The notes under the pieces were generated by a model. The model saw only the letters and a program-made list of their open reading frames with translations, was not told the DNA's origin and searched no databases. Shown one piece after another: positions 34,202-43,432 of a DNA stretch of 64,000 nucleotides. The DNA is from Rhodomicrobium sp. Az07 (GTDB taxonomy: Bacteria > Pseudomonadota > Alphaproteobacteria > Rhizobiales > Rhodomicrobiaceae). The stretch spans positions 62,001 to 126,000 of the forward strand of contig NZ_JAHFZG010000006.1 of NCBI RefSeq assembly GCF_018619475.1, read 5' to 3'. Each line of letters starts with the position of its first letter. The stretch's first letter is position 1. The translations under genes and the position numbers were made by a program.

Positions 34202-35560
34202 TTAATTCGGAACTTGCGCAGCCACGGCGGCCGCCGGAGCGGCTGCGTTTTCGACCTTCTTCGCCACCTCGATCTTCTTGCCGTGCAGATAGTCGATAGC
34301 GGCCTTCAACTGCACATCCTTTTCCTTCTCCTTCGGAACATAGGAGATACTGCCGGAAGCCTCCTGGGCGCCCTCGTTCTTCAGATGCCCGCGAAGGCTC
34401 GCTTCGCCCTTCGGCGTGAAGGACGCCATCTGCTGCTTGAGATCGTCGGGAAGCTCGGGCTCCACCAGATAATTCGGCGAAATGCCCGTGGCCTGAATCG
34501 AACGCCCGGATGGCGTGTAGTAGCGGGCGGTCGTGAGACGCAAGCCGCCATTCGCCCCGAGCGGGATCATGGTCTGGACCGAGCCTTTGCCGAACGAGCG
34601 TGTGCCGATGACTTCGGCGCGCTTGTGATCCTGCAAGGCGCCCGCCACGATTTCCGAAGCCGAGGCCGAACCGCCATTGATCAGAATGACCACGGGCTTG
34701 CCATCGGTTAGATCGCCGTTCTTCGCGCTCGCGCGGCTCGACTCGCTGGCGTTGCGGCCCTTCGTCAGCACGATCGCGCCCTTGTCGAGAAACGCGTCGG
34801 AAACTGCGATGGCCTGATCGAGAAGACCGCCTGGGTTGTTGCGGAGATCGAGGACGAAGCCCTTGAGCTTCGGACCGATCGTCTTCTTCAGATCCTCGAT
34901 GCCCTGCTTCATGTATTCGTAGGTGTGCTCGCTCTGGAACGTCTTGACCTTGATCCAGCCGACATCGCCTTCGGCGCTATATTTCACCGGGTTGATGCGC
35001 ACGATGTCACGCACGACCCGCGTCTGGATCGGAGCGTTCGCACCCTTGCGCATGATGGTCAGCATGATCGGCGAATCCACCGGCCCGCGCATCTTCTCCA
35101 CCGCTTCGTTCAACGAAAGCCCCTGAATGGACTCGCCGTCGAGGTGGGTTATGTAGTCGCCCGACATAACACCCGCGCGATCCGCCGGCGTGTTGTCGAT
35201 GGGCGAAATCACTTTCACGACGCCGTCTTCCATCGTGACCTCGATGCCGAGCCCGCCGAACTCGCCGCGGGTCTGCACCTGCATGTCCTGAAAGTCTTTC
35301 GGCGTGAGATAACTCGAATGCGGATCGAGCCCCTGCAACATGCCGTTGATCGCGTTTTCGATCAGCTTTGTGTCGTTCGGCTTTTCCACGTACTCCGCGC
35401 GGACGCGCTCGAGCACCTCTCCGAAAAGGTCAAGCTGCCGGTAAATTTCCGCGTTCGCAGCAATCGCCTGATCCCGGCGCGTGGATTGCAAAATGAAAAA
35501 GCTGGCCGTGCAAACCAGCGCAACAAGAAGGGTACCGAGCGCGAGTTCGGATTTGCGCAT
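34202..35560 (-). CDS. ctpA: C-terminal processing peptidase (S41), periplasmic
   Basis: Periplasmic serine protease that trims protein C-termini and, in relatives, controls cell-wall hydrolases. It has 452 residues: signal/anchor 5-26 (LALGTLLVALVCTASFFILQ), PDZ domain about 85-170 (GGLGIEVTMEDGVVKVISP, ADRAGVMSGDYI), and the S41 core with [36 protein letters not shown] (catalytic Ser) and SFGKGSVQT (catalytic Lys). The start is ATG 35560, 7 bases after the envC stop. The Ala-rich tail is not conserved. Confidence 0.95.
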   Translation of the reverse strand: MRKSELALGTLLVALVCTASFFILQSTRRDQAIAANAEIYRQLDLFGEVLERVRAEYVEKPNDTKLIENAINGMLQGLDPHSSYLTPKDFQDMQVQTRGEFGGLGIEVTMEDGVVKVISPIDNTPADRAGVMSGDYITHLDGESIQGLSLNEAVEKMRGPVDSPIMLTIMRKGANAPIQTRVVRDIVRINPVKYSAEGDVGWIKVKTFQSEHTYEYMKQGIEDLKKTIGPKLKGFVLDLRNNPGGLLDQAIAVSDAFLDKGAIVLTKGRNASESSRASAKNGDLTDGKPVVILINGGSASASEIVAGALQDHKRAEVIGTRSFGKGSVQTMIPLGANGGLRLTTARYYTPSGRSIQATGISPNYLVEPELPDDLKQQMASFTPKGEASLRGHLKNEGAQEASGSISYVPKEKEKDVQLKAAIDYLHGKKIEVAKKVENAAAPAAAVAAQVPN

Positions 35561-35567
35561 TGTATAA

Positions 35568-36980
35568 TCAACCTTTTCCTCCCGCAGACCACCACGGTGC
35601 GGGATCGACAGACTGCTGCTCTCTACGAAATTCCACGTAGAGTGACGGGCGTTGAGGCGTCGCTCCGTCAGCGCGGGTCTCGGAACCCATCGCTGCCAAG
35701 GGCTCACCGGCGAGAACGAATTGACCCTGCTCGACCTCAATCCGCTCCATGCCTGCTATTACAACATGATAGCCCCCACCGGGATCGATAATCAAGAGTT
35801 GACCATAGGAGTGGAACGGGCCGGCGAACAAAACCTGACCGTCGCAGGGCGAAACAACCCGCGCTCCAGCACGCGACTCCAAGTGAATGCCCTTCGACGG
35901 GCTACCATCTTCGGTTGTTTGCCCAAAGTTGACAAGTGCTTTTCCCTGCACCGGCATCGGCAAGAGACCTTGCGCCGCAGCGAAGGGTATGGACGGTTTC
36001 ATGCGGCCCGCCTGAAGCGCAACCCGCGTCGCGTCGGGCTTGAATTCGCTTCCCTTGCTGTCGGCTTCGGCCTTGCTCGCCGCGGCGCTGATGGCGGGAA
36101 GCATCTCCTCAAGGCTCCGGATGCCCGCCATATTGATCTTCGTCGCGCTGCGAAGCCTTTCCAGCGTGGCGGCGGTCGCCTGGATCTGCTCCCTGTTTTC
36201 GCTGAGAAGAAGATCGAGTTGCGCCTTGATCCTGATGTTCTGCGCCTGTTCGATCCTGCGGCGTTGCTCCTGAAGCGCGGCGTCTTTCTCGATCGCCTCC
36301 AGCGCGTCGACATCGGCGGTTAACTGTGTGGCGAGTTTTTCGACGTCTGCATAAAACGTCGCCAGAACCATGCCGCTGCGGATCATCTTCAGCGCGTCGC
36401 GCGTGTGCGTGATGAGAAGCGGCGGCGGCTGGCGCGAAAGCCCCTGCATGAGAGCGAAGAGCGCCGAAAGCTGCTCGCTTTTGGCGTCAAGCTTCGCCCG
36501 CTCTTCCTTCATCTTTTCGCGCGTTTCGGCGAGCCGCACCTCAAGTTGCGAAAGGCGCTTCTCGGACTGCCTCAGCGAGCGCGCCGTCTCGACGAGCCGC
36601 GACTGAAGCCGCGCGCGGTTGTTTGCCAGCGTGCGCCTGTCTCTCGCTAATTCGCCCTGACGCGCCTTGATCTCTTCGAGGCGCATCTTGCGCCGGATAT
36701 AAAGCTCCCGAGCCTGCTCGATGTCGAGCTTCGCCTCGGCGGACCCCTTCTTGCCGGAGCGCCGCCTGGGATTGATGCGATTCTTGATGCCCTTGTTGAC
36801 GGGCCTGGAGGCGCGAGCCCTCGTCGCGGGCGGTCCCGACGGGGACTGTGCGCCAGCCTTCTCGGCGTCGCCCGATCCGAAGAAGTTGCTGATCAGATCG
36901 TCGGCGGCGCGGCTAGCCTCCGGCGAGAACGCCAGAAGCGCCCCGCAAAGGACGAACGAAACGAGATATCGCCGCGCCAA
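35568..36980 (-). CDS. envC: EnvC-type murein hydrolase activator (degenerate M23 domain)
   Basis: A 470-residue periplasmic protein with a signal peptide (FVLCGALLAFSPEASRAA), a basic Arg-rich stretch (about 55-78), long coiled coils (about 85-170 and 235-300) and a C-terminal LytM/M23 fold (about 340-470). The metal ligands of active M23 enzymes are missing: the HxGxD position reads KGIHLESRAG and the HxH position reads VVIAGME. This fits EnvC-like factors that activate amidases rather than cut murein. It forms an operon with ctpA. Confidence 0.9.
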   Translation of the reverse strand: MARRYLVSFVLCGALLAFSPEASRAADDLISNFFGSGDAEKAGAQSPSGPPATRARASRPVNKGIKNRINPRRRSGKKGSAEAKLDIEQARELYIRRKMRLEEIKARQGELARDRRTLANNRARLQSRLVETARSLRQSEKRLSQLEVRLAETREKMKEERAKLDAKSEQLSALFALMQGLSRQPPPLLITHTRDALKMIRSGMVLATFYADVEKLATQLTADVDALEAIEKDAALQEQRRRIEQAQNIRIKAQLDLLLSENREQIQATAATLERLRSATKINMAGIRSLEEMLPAISAAASKAEADSKGSEFKPDATRVALQAGRMKPSIPFAAAQGLLPMPVQGKALVNFGQTTEDGSPSKGIHLESRAGARVVSPCDGQVLFAGPFHSYGQLLIIDPGGGYHVVIAGMERIEVEQGQFVLAGEPLAAMGSETRADGATPQRPSLYVEFRREQQSVDPAPWWSAGGKG

Positions 36981-37292
36981 TCGCCTTCCCCCAAAAGAAA
37001 ATCGCGCACTTTCCGATGGCGCGTCCGGTTCGGTTCTCGCACCGATATCGGCGCGAAATTATGAGCCTCATCGGTAAGCGGCAACATCTTTTGGACCAAA
37101 GCGAGGCTTCCGCCCACCGCTCGCCGAAAGACGGCACCCTTTTTTCCGCCCGCTCCGCGTTCAAGTCATCGTGAAGCGCCTCCTGCCGGATTGTCGGAAA
37201 ATGGGTCGCTTCATAAGTGGCGAGCAAGAGGTCGTGTTCGGATGAAACGCGGTCCCCGGATCCGCAGGCACGGCGGCACAGAGGAGAGAACC
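36981..37292. other. Divergent intergenic region envC/peroxiredoxin (312 bp)
   Basis: Contains the start signals of both divergent genes. I see short spurious open frames but no convincing extra gene, RNA or operator. Confidence 0.5.
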
Positions 37293-37778
37293 ATGGCAAT
37301 CGCACCCGGCGCCCATCTTCCCCATGCGAAATTCACGATCATGACCGCGAGCGGCCCGGCCGAAATTACCACGGACGAGCTTTTCGGCGGCAAGAAAGCC
37401 GTGCTCTTCGCGGTTCCCGGCGCGTTCACACCGACATGCAGCCTCGCGCACCTGCCCGGCTTCGTCGAGCACGCGGACGACTTCGCCGCGAAGGGCGTCG
37501 AAGTGGTGGCGTGCACCGCCGTCAACGACGTGTTCGTTCTGGACGCTTGGGCGAAATCCACCGGAGCCGCGGACAGGATCGTGTTTCTTGCGGATGGCAG
37601 CGGCGATTTCGCCAAGGCGATCGGGCTCGATCTCGACGCGGGCGCGTTCGGCCTCGGCCTTCGCTCGAAGCGTTATGCGATGTTGCTCGAAGACGGCGCG
37701 GTGAAAGCGCTTCACGTCGAGGAAAACCCGTCCGTCGCGGAGGCGTCGAGCGCGGAGAAGCTTCTGGCGGAGCTTTAG
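37293..37778 (+). CDS. Peroxiredoxin (Prx5-type)
   Basis: Thiol peroxidase that reduces hydroperoxides. It has 161 residues with the Prx5 active-site segment VPGAFTPTCSLAHLPGF; the peroxidatic cysteine is residue 49. The ATG at 37293 has GGAGAG upstream; the open frame from 37191 adds 34 residues without homology. It converges on rnhA, and an AT-rich island lies between the two. Confidence 0.93.
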   Translation: MAIAPGAHLPHAKFTIMTASGPAEITTDELFGGKKAVLFAVPGAFTPTCSLAHLPGFVEHADDFAAKGVEVVACTAVNDVFVLDAWAKSTGAADRIVFLADGSGDFAKAIGLDLDAGAFGLGLRSKRYAMLLEDGAVKALHVEENPSVAEASSAEKLLAEL

Positions 37779-37872
37779 CGGCGCATCGTTGCGATCGATT
37801 TTGGAAGCAGGGGGCTCTGAAGATCGGCACCGAAGAGCGACAATGTATGCATGCTTCATCAACGGAATCGCA

Positions 37873-37900
37873 TTGCAAGTATTTATATAAATGCTATAAT
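37873..37900 (+). promoter_or_regulatory. Sigma-70 promoter of the AT-rich island
   Basis: TTGCAA (37873-37878), 16-bp spacer, perfect TATAAT (37895-37900), 41 bases upstream of the first island gene. It is much closer to the housekeeping consensus than promoters elsewhere in this GC-rich window. Confidence 0.7.
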
Positions 37901-37941
37901 TGTCTTTATATAGACTGGATCGATTACTAGTGAGGGGCGGG

Positions 37942-38319
37942 ATGGAGGACATCGTTCAAAAAATCTTTGACGCCTTGCGGGGAGAGGGGGCTGAGTTAGA
38001 AATATCGGAAGTGCATGGTTTCCCCGACCTTATTGAAGCACTTAACGCGTTAGGAATCAACGAGACGACATTTACAATAGACCAACTAAATATGCTGATC
38101 TCTCAACTAGATCGGTTGCCTACCCCCAATGCGGGAATTAGTTTAGATAATAACCATGACGCGTCCGGCCATGATTTTTCAGTTAGCCCTCGAGAGGTTT
38201 CTTTTGGTGCCGCAGGATCCTGCTATAACTGTTACGGCACTGGTGTAGTTTGGTCGTTTTCCGAAAGGAAAAACAAGAAGTGCTCAGTTTGCGGCGGCTC
38301 AGGGATCGGCCCCGTTTAA
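37942..38319 (+). CDS. Island protein 1: DnaJ-like zinc-finger protein
   Basis: A 125-residue protein that I do not recognise as a whole. The C-terminus has two DnaJ-type half-motifs, CYNCYGTG (94-101) and CSVCGGSG (114-121), which together can bind one zinc. The N-terminal 60 residues look helical (IVQKIFDALRGEGAELE, DLIEALNALGI, TIDQLNMLISQLDRL), followed by a flexible Asn/Asp/Ser stretch. There is no J domain or signal peptide. ATG 37942 has GAGG 6 bases upstream. Codon use (TTA, ATA, AGG, AAT) is AT-rich and unlike its neighbours, which suggests recent acquisition. The DUF697-like gene follows after 68 bases. Confidence 0.75.
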   Translation: MEDIVQKIFDALRGEGAELEISEVHGFPDLIEALNALGINETTFTIDQLNMLISQLDRLPTPNAGISLDNNHDASGHDFSVSPREVSFGAAGSCYNCYGTGVVWSFSERKNKKCSVCGGSGIGPV

Positions 38320-38387
38320 AACAACAGTACTGCTTGGCAATTATACCGCGAATTAATAATGTGGGTTAAACCATCTAAGGTGGGGAT

Positions 38388-38957
38388 ATGTCGGATCATC
38401 AATTTTCGAGAGACTTACAAAAAGGTCTTGAAAATCTACGTGATAAGATGGACAGCATTGAGGAAACAAAAGCAGTTATAAAGGAATTGGAACCGAAGGC
38501 AGAGGCTATCATTTGGGCGAATACAATAGTAAACGCTGGCCTTGGAGTTGCTCCTGTTGGGATTAACATACTAACATTTATCGCGGCAAATACAACAATG
38601 ATAATTAGCCTTGGCCATATTTATGGCTATACTCTGTCGAGAGAGCAAGCAGGATCACTTATAAAGCAGATTTTTATGGCTGCGGGCATGGTCTGGGCCA
38701 TGGGCGTGCTCGGAATGAAGCTTTTTTTGGAAATAGTAAAAGTTGCGGGTATAGCCACCGCAGGTACCGCAACAGCGGTTGGGATGGCGCTAGATGGGGT
38801 GCTTTGCGGAGGCCTTTCATATGCACTCGGCTATACGTCGAAGATGTATTTTGTGAAGGATTGCAAGCTGACAACCAAGGAGATGAGCGCAGAATTTAAG
38901 ATTCGCTTCGAGGAAGGTAGACGGAAAGCGCGAGAAGCCGCCTCTAGTAAACGCTGA
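38388..38957 (+). CDS. Island protein 2: DUF697-like membrane protein
   Basis: A 189-residue protein with an N-terminal amphipathic coiled coil (about 5-38), three hydrophobic segments (about 42-74, 95-118, 121-148) rich in Gly/Ala, and a basic C-terminal helix (160-189). The block IISLGHIYGYTLSREQAGSLIKQIF, split at residues 73-97, and the Gly-rich third helix ending in SYALGYTSKMYF resemble the DUF697/YcjF family, often coupled to GTPases. ATG 38388 follows AGGTGGGG. AT-rich codon use matches island protein 1. It ends 4 bases before the convergent rnhA stop. Function unknown. Confidence 0.72.
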   Translation: MSDHQFSRDLQKGLENLRDKMDSIEETKAVIKELEPKAEAIIWANTIVNAGLGVAPVGINILTFIAANTTMIISLGHIYGYTLSREQAGSLIKQIFMAAGMVWAMGVLGMKLFLEIVKVAGIATAGTATAVGMALDGVLCGGLSYALGYTSKMYFVKDCKLTTKEMSAEFKIRFEEGRRKAREAASSKR

Positions 38958-38961
38958 TGCA

Positions 38962-39444
38962 TCACGTGTTCGAGGAGCTGATGTCTTTCTGCTCGGCGAT
39001 GGCCTTCTGCGTAAGCTTGTCGGCGCGCTCGTTCAGCGCGTTGCCCGCATGCCCCTTAACCCAGTGCCAGCGCACGTCATGACCCTGTCGCGCCGCGTCG
39101 AGGCGCTGCCAGAGTTCGGCGTTCTTGACGGGCTTGCGGGCGGCGGTCTTCCAGCCGTTCGCCTTCCAGCCGCCGATCCATTGCGTGATACCGTTGCGCA
39201 CATATTGCGAGTCGGTGAACAGATCGACCTCGCAGGGGCGCGTCAGCTCTTCGAGCGCCCTGATCGCGCCCATGAGTTCCATGCGGTTGTTGGTGGTGAG
39301 CGGCTCGCCGCCCCACAGATCCTTCTCGCGGCCCTTGTAAATCAGCACCGCGCCCCAGCCGCCGGGGCCGGGGTTTCCGTGGCAGCCGCCGTCCGTGTAG
39401 ACGACGACAGCGCCCTCGCGGGGGCCTTCGGCCTCAGAGGCCAT
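38962..39444 (-). CDS. rnhA: Ribonuclease HI
   Basis: Degrades RNA in RNA-DNA hybrids. It has 160 residues: [43 protein letters not shown] and ALNERADKL supply the catalytic D-E-D-D set. Its start overlaps the thrB stop by 11 bases, so it is cotranscribed with thrB and probably ispH. Confidence 0.96.
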   Translation of the reverse strand: MASEAEGPREGAVVVYTDGGCHGNPGPGGWGAVLIYKGREKDLWGGEPLTTNNRMELMGAIRALEELTRPCEVDLFTDSQYVRNGITQWIGGWKANGWKTAARKPVKNAELWQRLDAARQGHDVRWHWVKGHAGNALNERADKLTQKAIAEQKDISSSNT

Positions 39445-40393
39445 AAGCGCTCGCCTGCTTCACGCCGTCGTGGAAGGTGAGCTTGCGCCAATATTCCATC
39501 GGGTCTTTCCGTTTCACGAAGGCGGTGTCGGGCGTGTTGAACCAGTCATAAGCGCGGGTGAGGAAAAAGCGGATCGCTGCCCCTCTCGCCAGCAGCGGCA
39601 GCGCGGCCACCTCGGCCTCATCCAGCGCGCGCACCGAATTATAGCCGGCGAACAACGCGCGCGCCTTCGTCACATTGAACGCGCCGTTCAGCTCGAAACA
39701 CCACGCGTTCATAGAGATCGCAAGATCGTAGGCGAACAGGTCGTTGCATGCGAAATAGAAGTCGATCAGGCCCGAAACGCGGTCATCGAGGAAAAACACG
39801 TTGTCGGGAAACAGGTCTGCGTGGATGACGCCTCGCGGGAGGTCGCTTGGCCAATGGGCGGCGATGTCGCCGAGATGGCGGGTGAGCGAGGTGGAAATCT
39901 TCGGGACGAGTCTGTCCGCAAGCCCTTCGATGCTCGTGAAAAGCTCCTGCCATCCCGCCACCGACAAGGCATTGTCGCGGCCAAGCGTGAAATCGCGCCC
40001 GGCCAGATGCAGGCGCGCGAGCGCTTCGCCGAGCGATTGGCAATGAACCGGCCGCGGCCGGTTGAGCGAACACCCCGGCAGGAAAGTGACGAACGCGGCG
40101 GGCCTTCCGGCAAGCGTCTGTAGAATACGCCCCTCGCGATCATGCACCGGCAAGGGACAACTCACGCCGTTTCGCGCAAGATGTTCCATCAGGCCGAGGA
40201 AAAAGGGCAGATCGCCCGCCGCCACGCGCTTTTCATAGAGCGTGAGGATATATTGGGCCTTGTCCGTCCCGAGATAGAAATTGCTGTTTTCGACGCCCTC
40301 GGCGATGCCCTTGAAGGCCGTCACTTGTCCGATGTCGTACTTTTTCAGCAACGCGTCGAGTTCTTCGACCGATACTTCCGTGTAAACAGCCAT
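39434..40393 (-). CDS. thrB: Homoserine kinase (APH-fold, ThrB type II)
   Basis: Phosphorylates homoserine in threonine synthesis. It has 319 residues of the choline-kinase-like fold, not [13 protein letters not shown] near residue 33, [16 protein letters not shown] (catalytic HxDLxxxN) and [20 protein letters not shown]. The order ispH-thrB-rnhA is familiar in alphaproteobacteria. Confidence 0.94.
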   Translation of the reverse strand: MAVYTEVSVEELDALLKKYDIGQVTAFKGIAEGVENSNFYLGTDKAQYILTLYEKRVAAGDLPFFLGLMEHLARNGVSCPLPVHDREGRILQTLAGRPAAFVTFLPGCSLNRPRPVHCQSLGEALARLHLAGRDFTLGRDNALSVAGWQELFTSIEGLADRLVPKISTSLTRHLGDIAAHWPSDLPRGVIHADLFPDNVFFLDDRVSGLIDFYFACNDLFAYDLAISMNAWCFELNGAFNVTKARALFAGYNSVRALDEAEVAALPLLARGAAIRFFLTRAYDWFNTPDTAFVKRKDPMEYWRKLTFHDGVKQASAYGL

Positions 40394-40414
40394 GTCACGC
40401 GTGTCGCGCTGCGC

Positions 40415-41377
40415 TCACTGGGCAGCGGCCTGCTGGAGCGCGCGCGGAATCTTGAAAATGACGTCCTCGGTTGCCGTCCGAACGATTTCGACGGTGACGT
40501 CGTAGCGCGCCTTGAATTTTTCGATGATTTCGTCGACGAGCACTTCGGGAGCGGACGCACCGGCGGTCAGGCCGAGCACCGCGATTCCTTCTAGATCCTC
40601 CCACGGAATTTCCGAAGCCTTCTGCACGAGCATCGCCTTCGGGCAGCCCGCGCGCACCGCCACTTCGACGAGCCGCTTCGAATTGGAACTGTTGGGCGCG
40701 CCGACGACGAGAATGGCGTCGCACTTGCTGGCAATGGCCTTCACCGCGCGCTGCCTGTTCGTCGTGGCGTAACAGATGTCTTCCTTCGCCGGCCCCTGAA
40801 TGAGCGGGAACCGGGCCTTGAGCGCGGAGATCATCTCGACGGTGTCGTCGATGGAAAGCGTCGTCTGGGTGATATAGGCGAGCTTCGATGGATCGCGCGG
40901 TTCGAAGTTTTCCACATCCTTCACCTGCTCGATCAGGGTCACCGCCCCCTCGGGGAGCTGGCCGAGCGTGCCGATCACTTCCGGATGGCCCGAATGACCG
41001 ATGAGGATGATATCGAGGCCAGCCTTGTGGTGGCGCTCCGCCTCAAAATGCACCTTCGAGACGAGCGGGCAGGTGGCGTCGAGATAAAAGAACTTCCGCT
41101 TCGCTGCCTCCACGGGCACCGACTTCGGCACGCCATGCGCGGAAAAAATGACCGGAGCGTCGGTGTTGGGAATCTCGTTCAGCTCCTCCACGAAGACCGC
41201 GCCCTTGGCTTCGAGGCCCTCGACGACCGTGCGATTGTGGACAATCTCATGACGGACATAGACCGGAGCGCCGAACTTCTCGATCGCCATTTCCACGATC
41301 TGGATCGCGCGGTCCACACCCGCGCAAAACCCTCTGGGCGCGGCGAGGAGAACTTCGAGGCGTGGTTTTTCCGTCAT
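40415..41377 (-). CDS. ispH: 4-hydroxy-3-methylbut-2-enyl diphosphate reductase
   Basis: Last step of the MEP isoprenoid pathway, giving IPP and DMAPP. It has 320 residues with the three cluster cysteines in [23 protein letters not shown] and [10 protein letters not shown], plus FSAHGV and [16 protein letters not shown] 41377 has GGAG 9 bases upstream; ATG 41386 is an alternative. First gene of ispH-thrB-rnhA. Confidence 0.96.
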   Translation of the reverse strand: MTEKPRLEVLLAAPRGFCAGVDRAIQIVEMAIEKFGAPVYVRHEIVHNRTVVEGLEAKGAVFVEELNEIPNTDAPVIFSAHGVPKSVPVEAAKRKFFYLDATCPLVSKVHFEAERHHKAGLDIILIGHSGHPEVIGTLGQLPEGAVTLIEQVKDVENFEPRDPSKLAYITQTTLSIDDTVEMISALKARFPLIQGPAKEDICYATTNRQRAVKAIASKCDAILVVGAPNSSNSKRLVEVAVRAGCPKAMLVQKASEIPWEDLEGIAVLGLTAGASAPEVLVDEIIEKFKARYDVTVEIVRTATEDVIFKIPRALQQAAAQ

Positions 41378-41622
41378 CAGGCCCATCTCCAGAACTGAGC
41401 GATTCGCAAAAGGGGTGCGGAACTCCGCAAAAAGGTCAAATTTGGCAGGGAAGGGGAGCGTCGAAGCTTGCGGCCCTCTCTCCGGCTCGTTAGGCTCGCG
41501 GAGCGCTCGAAATCCGGTGCCATCTTGTAGCAATAAAGAGCGCGACAAACCATAAAAAAGCAACGCTACTCAAAGTCGCGGGCTTTGAGGGAAGTGTTTA
41601 ATTCTTTGGTAAAGAAGGAACG

Positions 41623-42270
41623 ATGGGGCAAATGAAGGTGTCTTCAACGGCAGTGTTGCGGCTGCTCGGTTGCGGTTGCATCGCCGTTTCGGTCAGTGCC
41701 TGCGGGCTGTCGCAAATGCCGTCTGTCGGCGATGGCGGCATCTTCGCAAGCAAAAAAGCAGAGCCTTCGTGGACCCCGATCATCACCGAAGACAGCATGA
41801 TCACGGCTGCTCGAACGAATTCGGACGGCCCGGTGGAAATGGCGGCTGCGGCCGGATGCCCTCCCCTTCGGGTCGAGGGTGGCCAGCGCTACGTGACGAT
41901 CTATGAAATCAACCGCATCGGCGATGCATCCGCTGTGATCCATCGCGCCGAAATCACGAAGACTGCGCGCGAATGCCAGGCCACGATGGGTGTCGTGCAG
42001 GTCAAATACGGCCTCGCGGGCCGTGTGCTTCTCGGCCCGAAAGGCAAGCCGGGAGCCGTAACGCTGTCCATCGAGATGCAAGTGATCGACAAGGCGAAGA
42101 ACAAGGTCAAGTCCGAGGCGTTCAACGTCTCCGTGAGCATTAGCACGCAGAACCCGATTTCGTACTTCGCTCTGGTCCGGGATGTGACGATCCCCGTTCG
42201 CGAAGGCACGACACCGCAGGATTACACCATTTCGTTCGCTTTCGAGAAGAAGGGCCCAGGCGCGGCCTAG
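41623..42270 (+). CDS. Putative lipoprotein of unknown function
   Basis: A 215-residue protein with a lipoprotein signal: hydrophobic stretch then VSAC, cysteine 27 as the lipidation site. The mature part has alternating beta-like strands (RYVTIYEINRIGDASAVIHRAEITKTAREC, VTLSIEMQVIDKAKNKVKSEAF, QDYTISFAFEKK) and two more cysteines, 77 and 114 or close by. I do not recognise the family. ATG 41623 follows AAGGAACG. Its TAG stop forms the first bases of repeat element R2. Confidence 0.75.
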   Translation: MGQMKVSSTAVLRLLGCGCIAVSVSACGLSQMPSVGDGGIFASKKAEPSWTPIITEDSMITAARTNSDGPVEMAAAAGCPPLRVEGGQRYVTIYEINRIGDASAVIHRAEITKTARECQATMGVVQVKYGLAGRVLLGPKGKPGAVTLSIEMQVIDKAKNKVKSEAFNVSVSISTQNPISYFALVRDVTIPVREGTTPQDYTISFAFEKKGPGAA

Positions 42271-42383
42271 ATCAGCCTGCGCTGATCGGCAATAGAAACC
42301 TACAGCCTCGTGCCGCGTCTGATTTGCGGCACGAGGCTGTAGATCCCGTTCCGATCTGATTGAATCGCAATCAGATCGGTAAA
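42270..42383. repeat. Palindromic intergenic repeat element R2
   Basis: Three hairpins in a row: GATCAGC/GCTGATC (42270-42287), a perfect 17-bp stem with 9-nt loop (42300-42342) and an 11-bp stem with 7-nt loop (42351-42379). The middle hairpin recurs in R3 (49.04 kb, inverse orientation), and the last matches R1 (28.2 kb). It fills most of the space between the lipoprotein gene and the convergent Sel1-like gene and may act as a two-way terminator. Confidence 0.88.
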
Positions 42384-42403
42384 TCTCTTCATCAGATTGC
42401 GCT

Positions 42404-43291
42404 CTAAACCGCGTGAGACCGCCGCGCCATGCTCGACTGGTTCGTTCTGTCGAGTTCCTTCAACCGCTGATAGGCGTTGACGCTGCCGAGATCGGCCGCC
42501 TTCCGATACCACTCGCGGGCACGCTCGACGTCGGCCGCGAGGCCCCAATCCGGGCGGTGCCTGACGTTCGCCGGATCGTAGGTTTCCGCGAGCGCGAGCG
42601 CGCCGCGCACGCTGCCGTATCGGGCCAGCACTTCCAGAATCGCGCGTCCGCCCGCGCCGTCGCCACGCGCGAGCTGGCTCAGGCCGCGCTCCATCAGGGC
42701 ATCCTCGGTGCCCCTGTTCACTTCCGGCTCGGCTTCCACAGCCGACTCGCCGACACTCGCCTGAATCGTCTCCGGCGGCGCGATAGCGATTTCCGGACGC
42801 ACTTCGACGTTAAAGGCCTTTTCGACGCGCGGCACGACCGGCATCGCGATTTCGCCGCCTTTGAAATAGCCGACAAGCACATAGCCGGACGCGGCCACCA
42901 CAACGCTCGAGATCGAAACGGCCGCAACGTTTCTCCAGGCGCGGCTGCGCTTCGACCGGCGCGACTCGGCCTGCGGCGGTTTTACGGCGATAGGCCGGAT
43001 GATCGACACGGGGCGAACGGGCGCGCCGCTTTCTCCGTTGGGCGCGGTCTCCAGCCGCTGAGGCTGCATCGTCTGGACGTAAGCTGTTGGAATGGACGCC
43101 GAGAGCACGGCCAATTCGCGCTCCAGAGCGGCGCGGCTTTCCTCGAAAGATCGATAGGACTGCGCCGCCGGCCGCGACAATGACGACGAATGATGCGGCG
43201 CGGGTCGAGGCGGCGGCGGTGCGGACGGATCGTGATCCACCGCGAGATTGGTTGCCGCTCGTTCCAGAATGTTACGCCACGAGTCGCCCAT
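42404..43291 (-). CDS. Membrane protein with C-terminal Sel1-like repeat
   Basis: A 295-residue protein with a disordered Pro/Ser/Arg-rich cytoplasmic part (1-115), one transmembrane helix (about 122-144, VAAVSISSVVVAASGYVLVGYF) and a periplasmic C-terminus with helical repeats. The final one, ADVERAREWYRKAADLGSVNAYQRL, is Sel1-like and is preceded by ERGLSQLARGDGAGGRAIL. This plan is common in alphaproteobacterial proteins with envelope or polar scaffolding roles, but the function here is unknown. ATG 43291. Confidence 0.75.
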   Translation of the reverse strand: MGDSWRNILERAATNLAVDHDPSAPPPPRPAPHHSSSLSRPAAQSYRSFEESRAALERELAVLSASIPTAYVQTMQPQRLETAPNGESGAPVRPVSIIRPIAVKPPQAESRRSKRSRAWRNVAAVSISSVVVAASGYVLVGYFKGGEIAMPVVPRVEKAFNVEVRPEIAIAPPETIQASVGESAVEAEPEVNRGTEDALMERGLSQLARGDGAGGRAILEVLARYGSVRGALALAETYDPANVRHRPDWGLAADVERAREWYRKAADLGSVNAYQRLKELDRTNQSSMARRSHAV

Positions 43292-43432
43292 GACAAACGC
43301 CCCTTACCTCAACTTGCCCAGCCTCCCATTTAATGAGGCAATATGGCCACGCTGAGGTTAAAATCGGTCGTTTGTATGCGATTTTAGTAGGGTTGGGTCC
43401 AGCATGCCTCAGTTGAGGCAGGCGGCGGCGCT

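Noticed and set aside
37780-38960. Prophage or integrated element at the AT-rich island
   Set aside because: No integrase, no tRNA target, no terminal repeats recognised, and only two genes. The foreign-looking composition alone does not show how it arrived.
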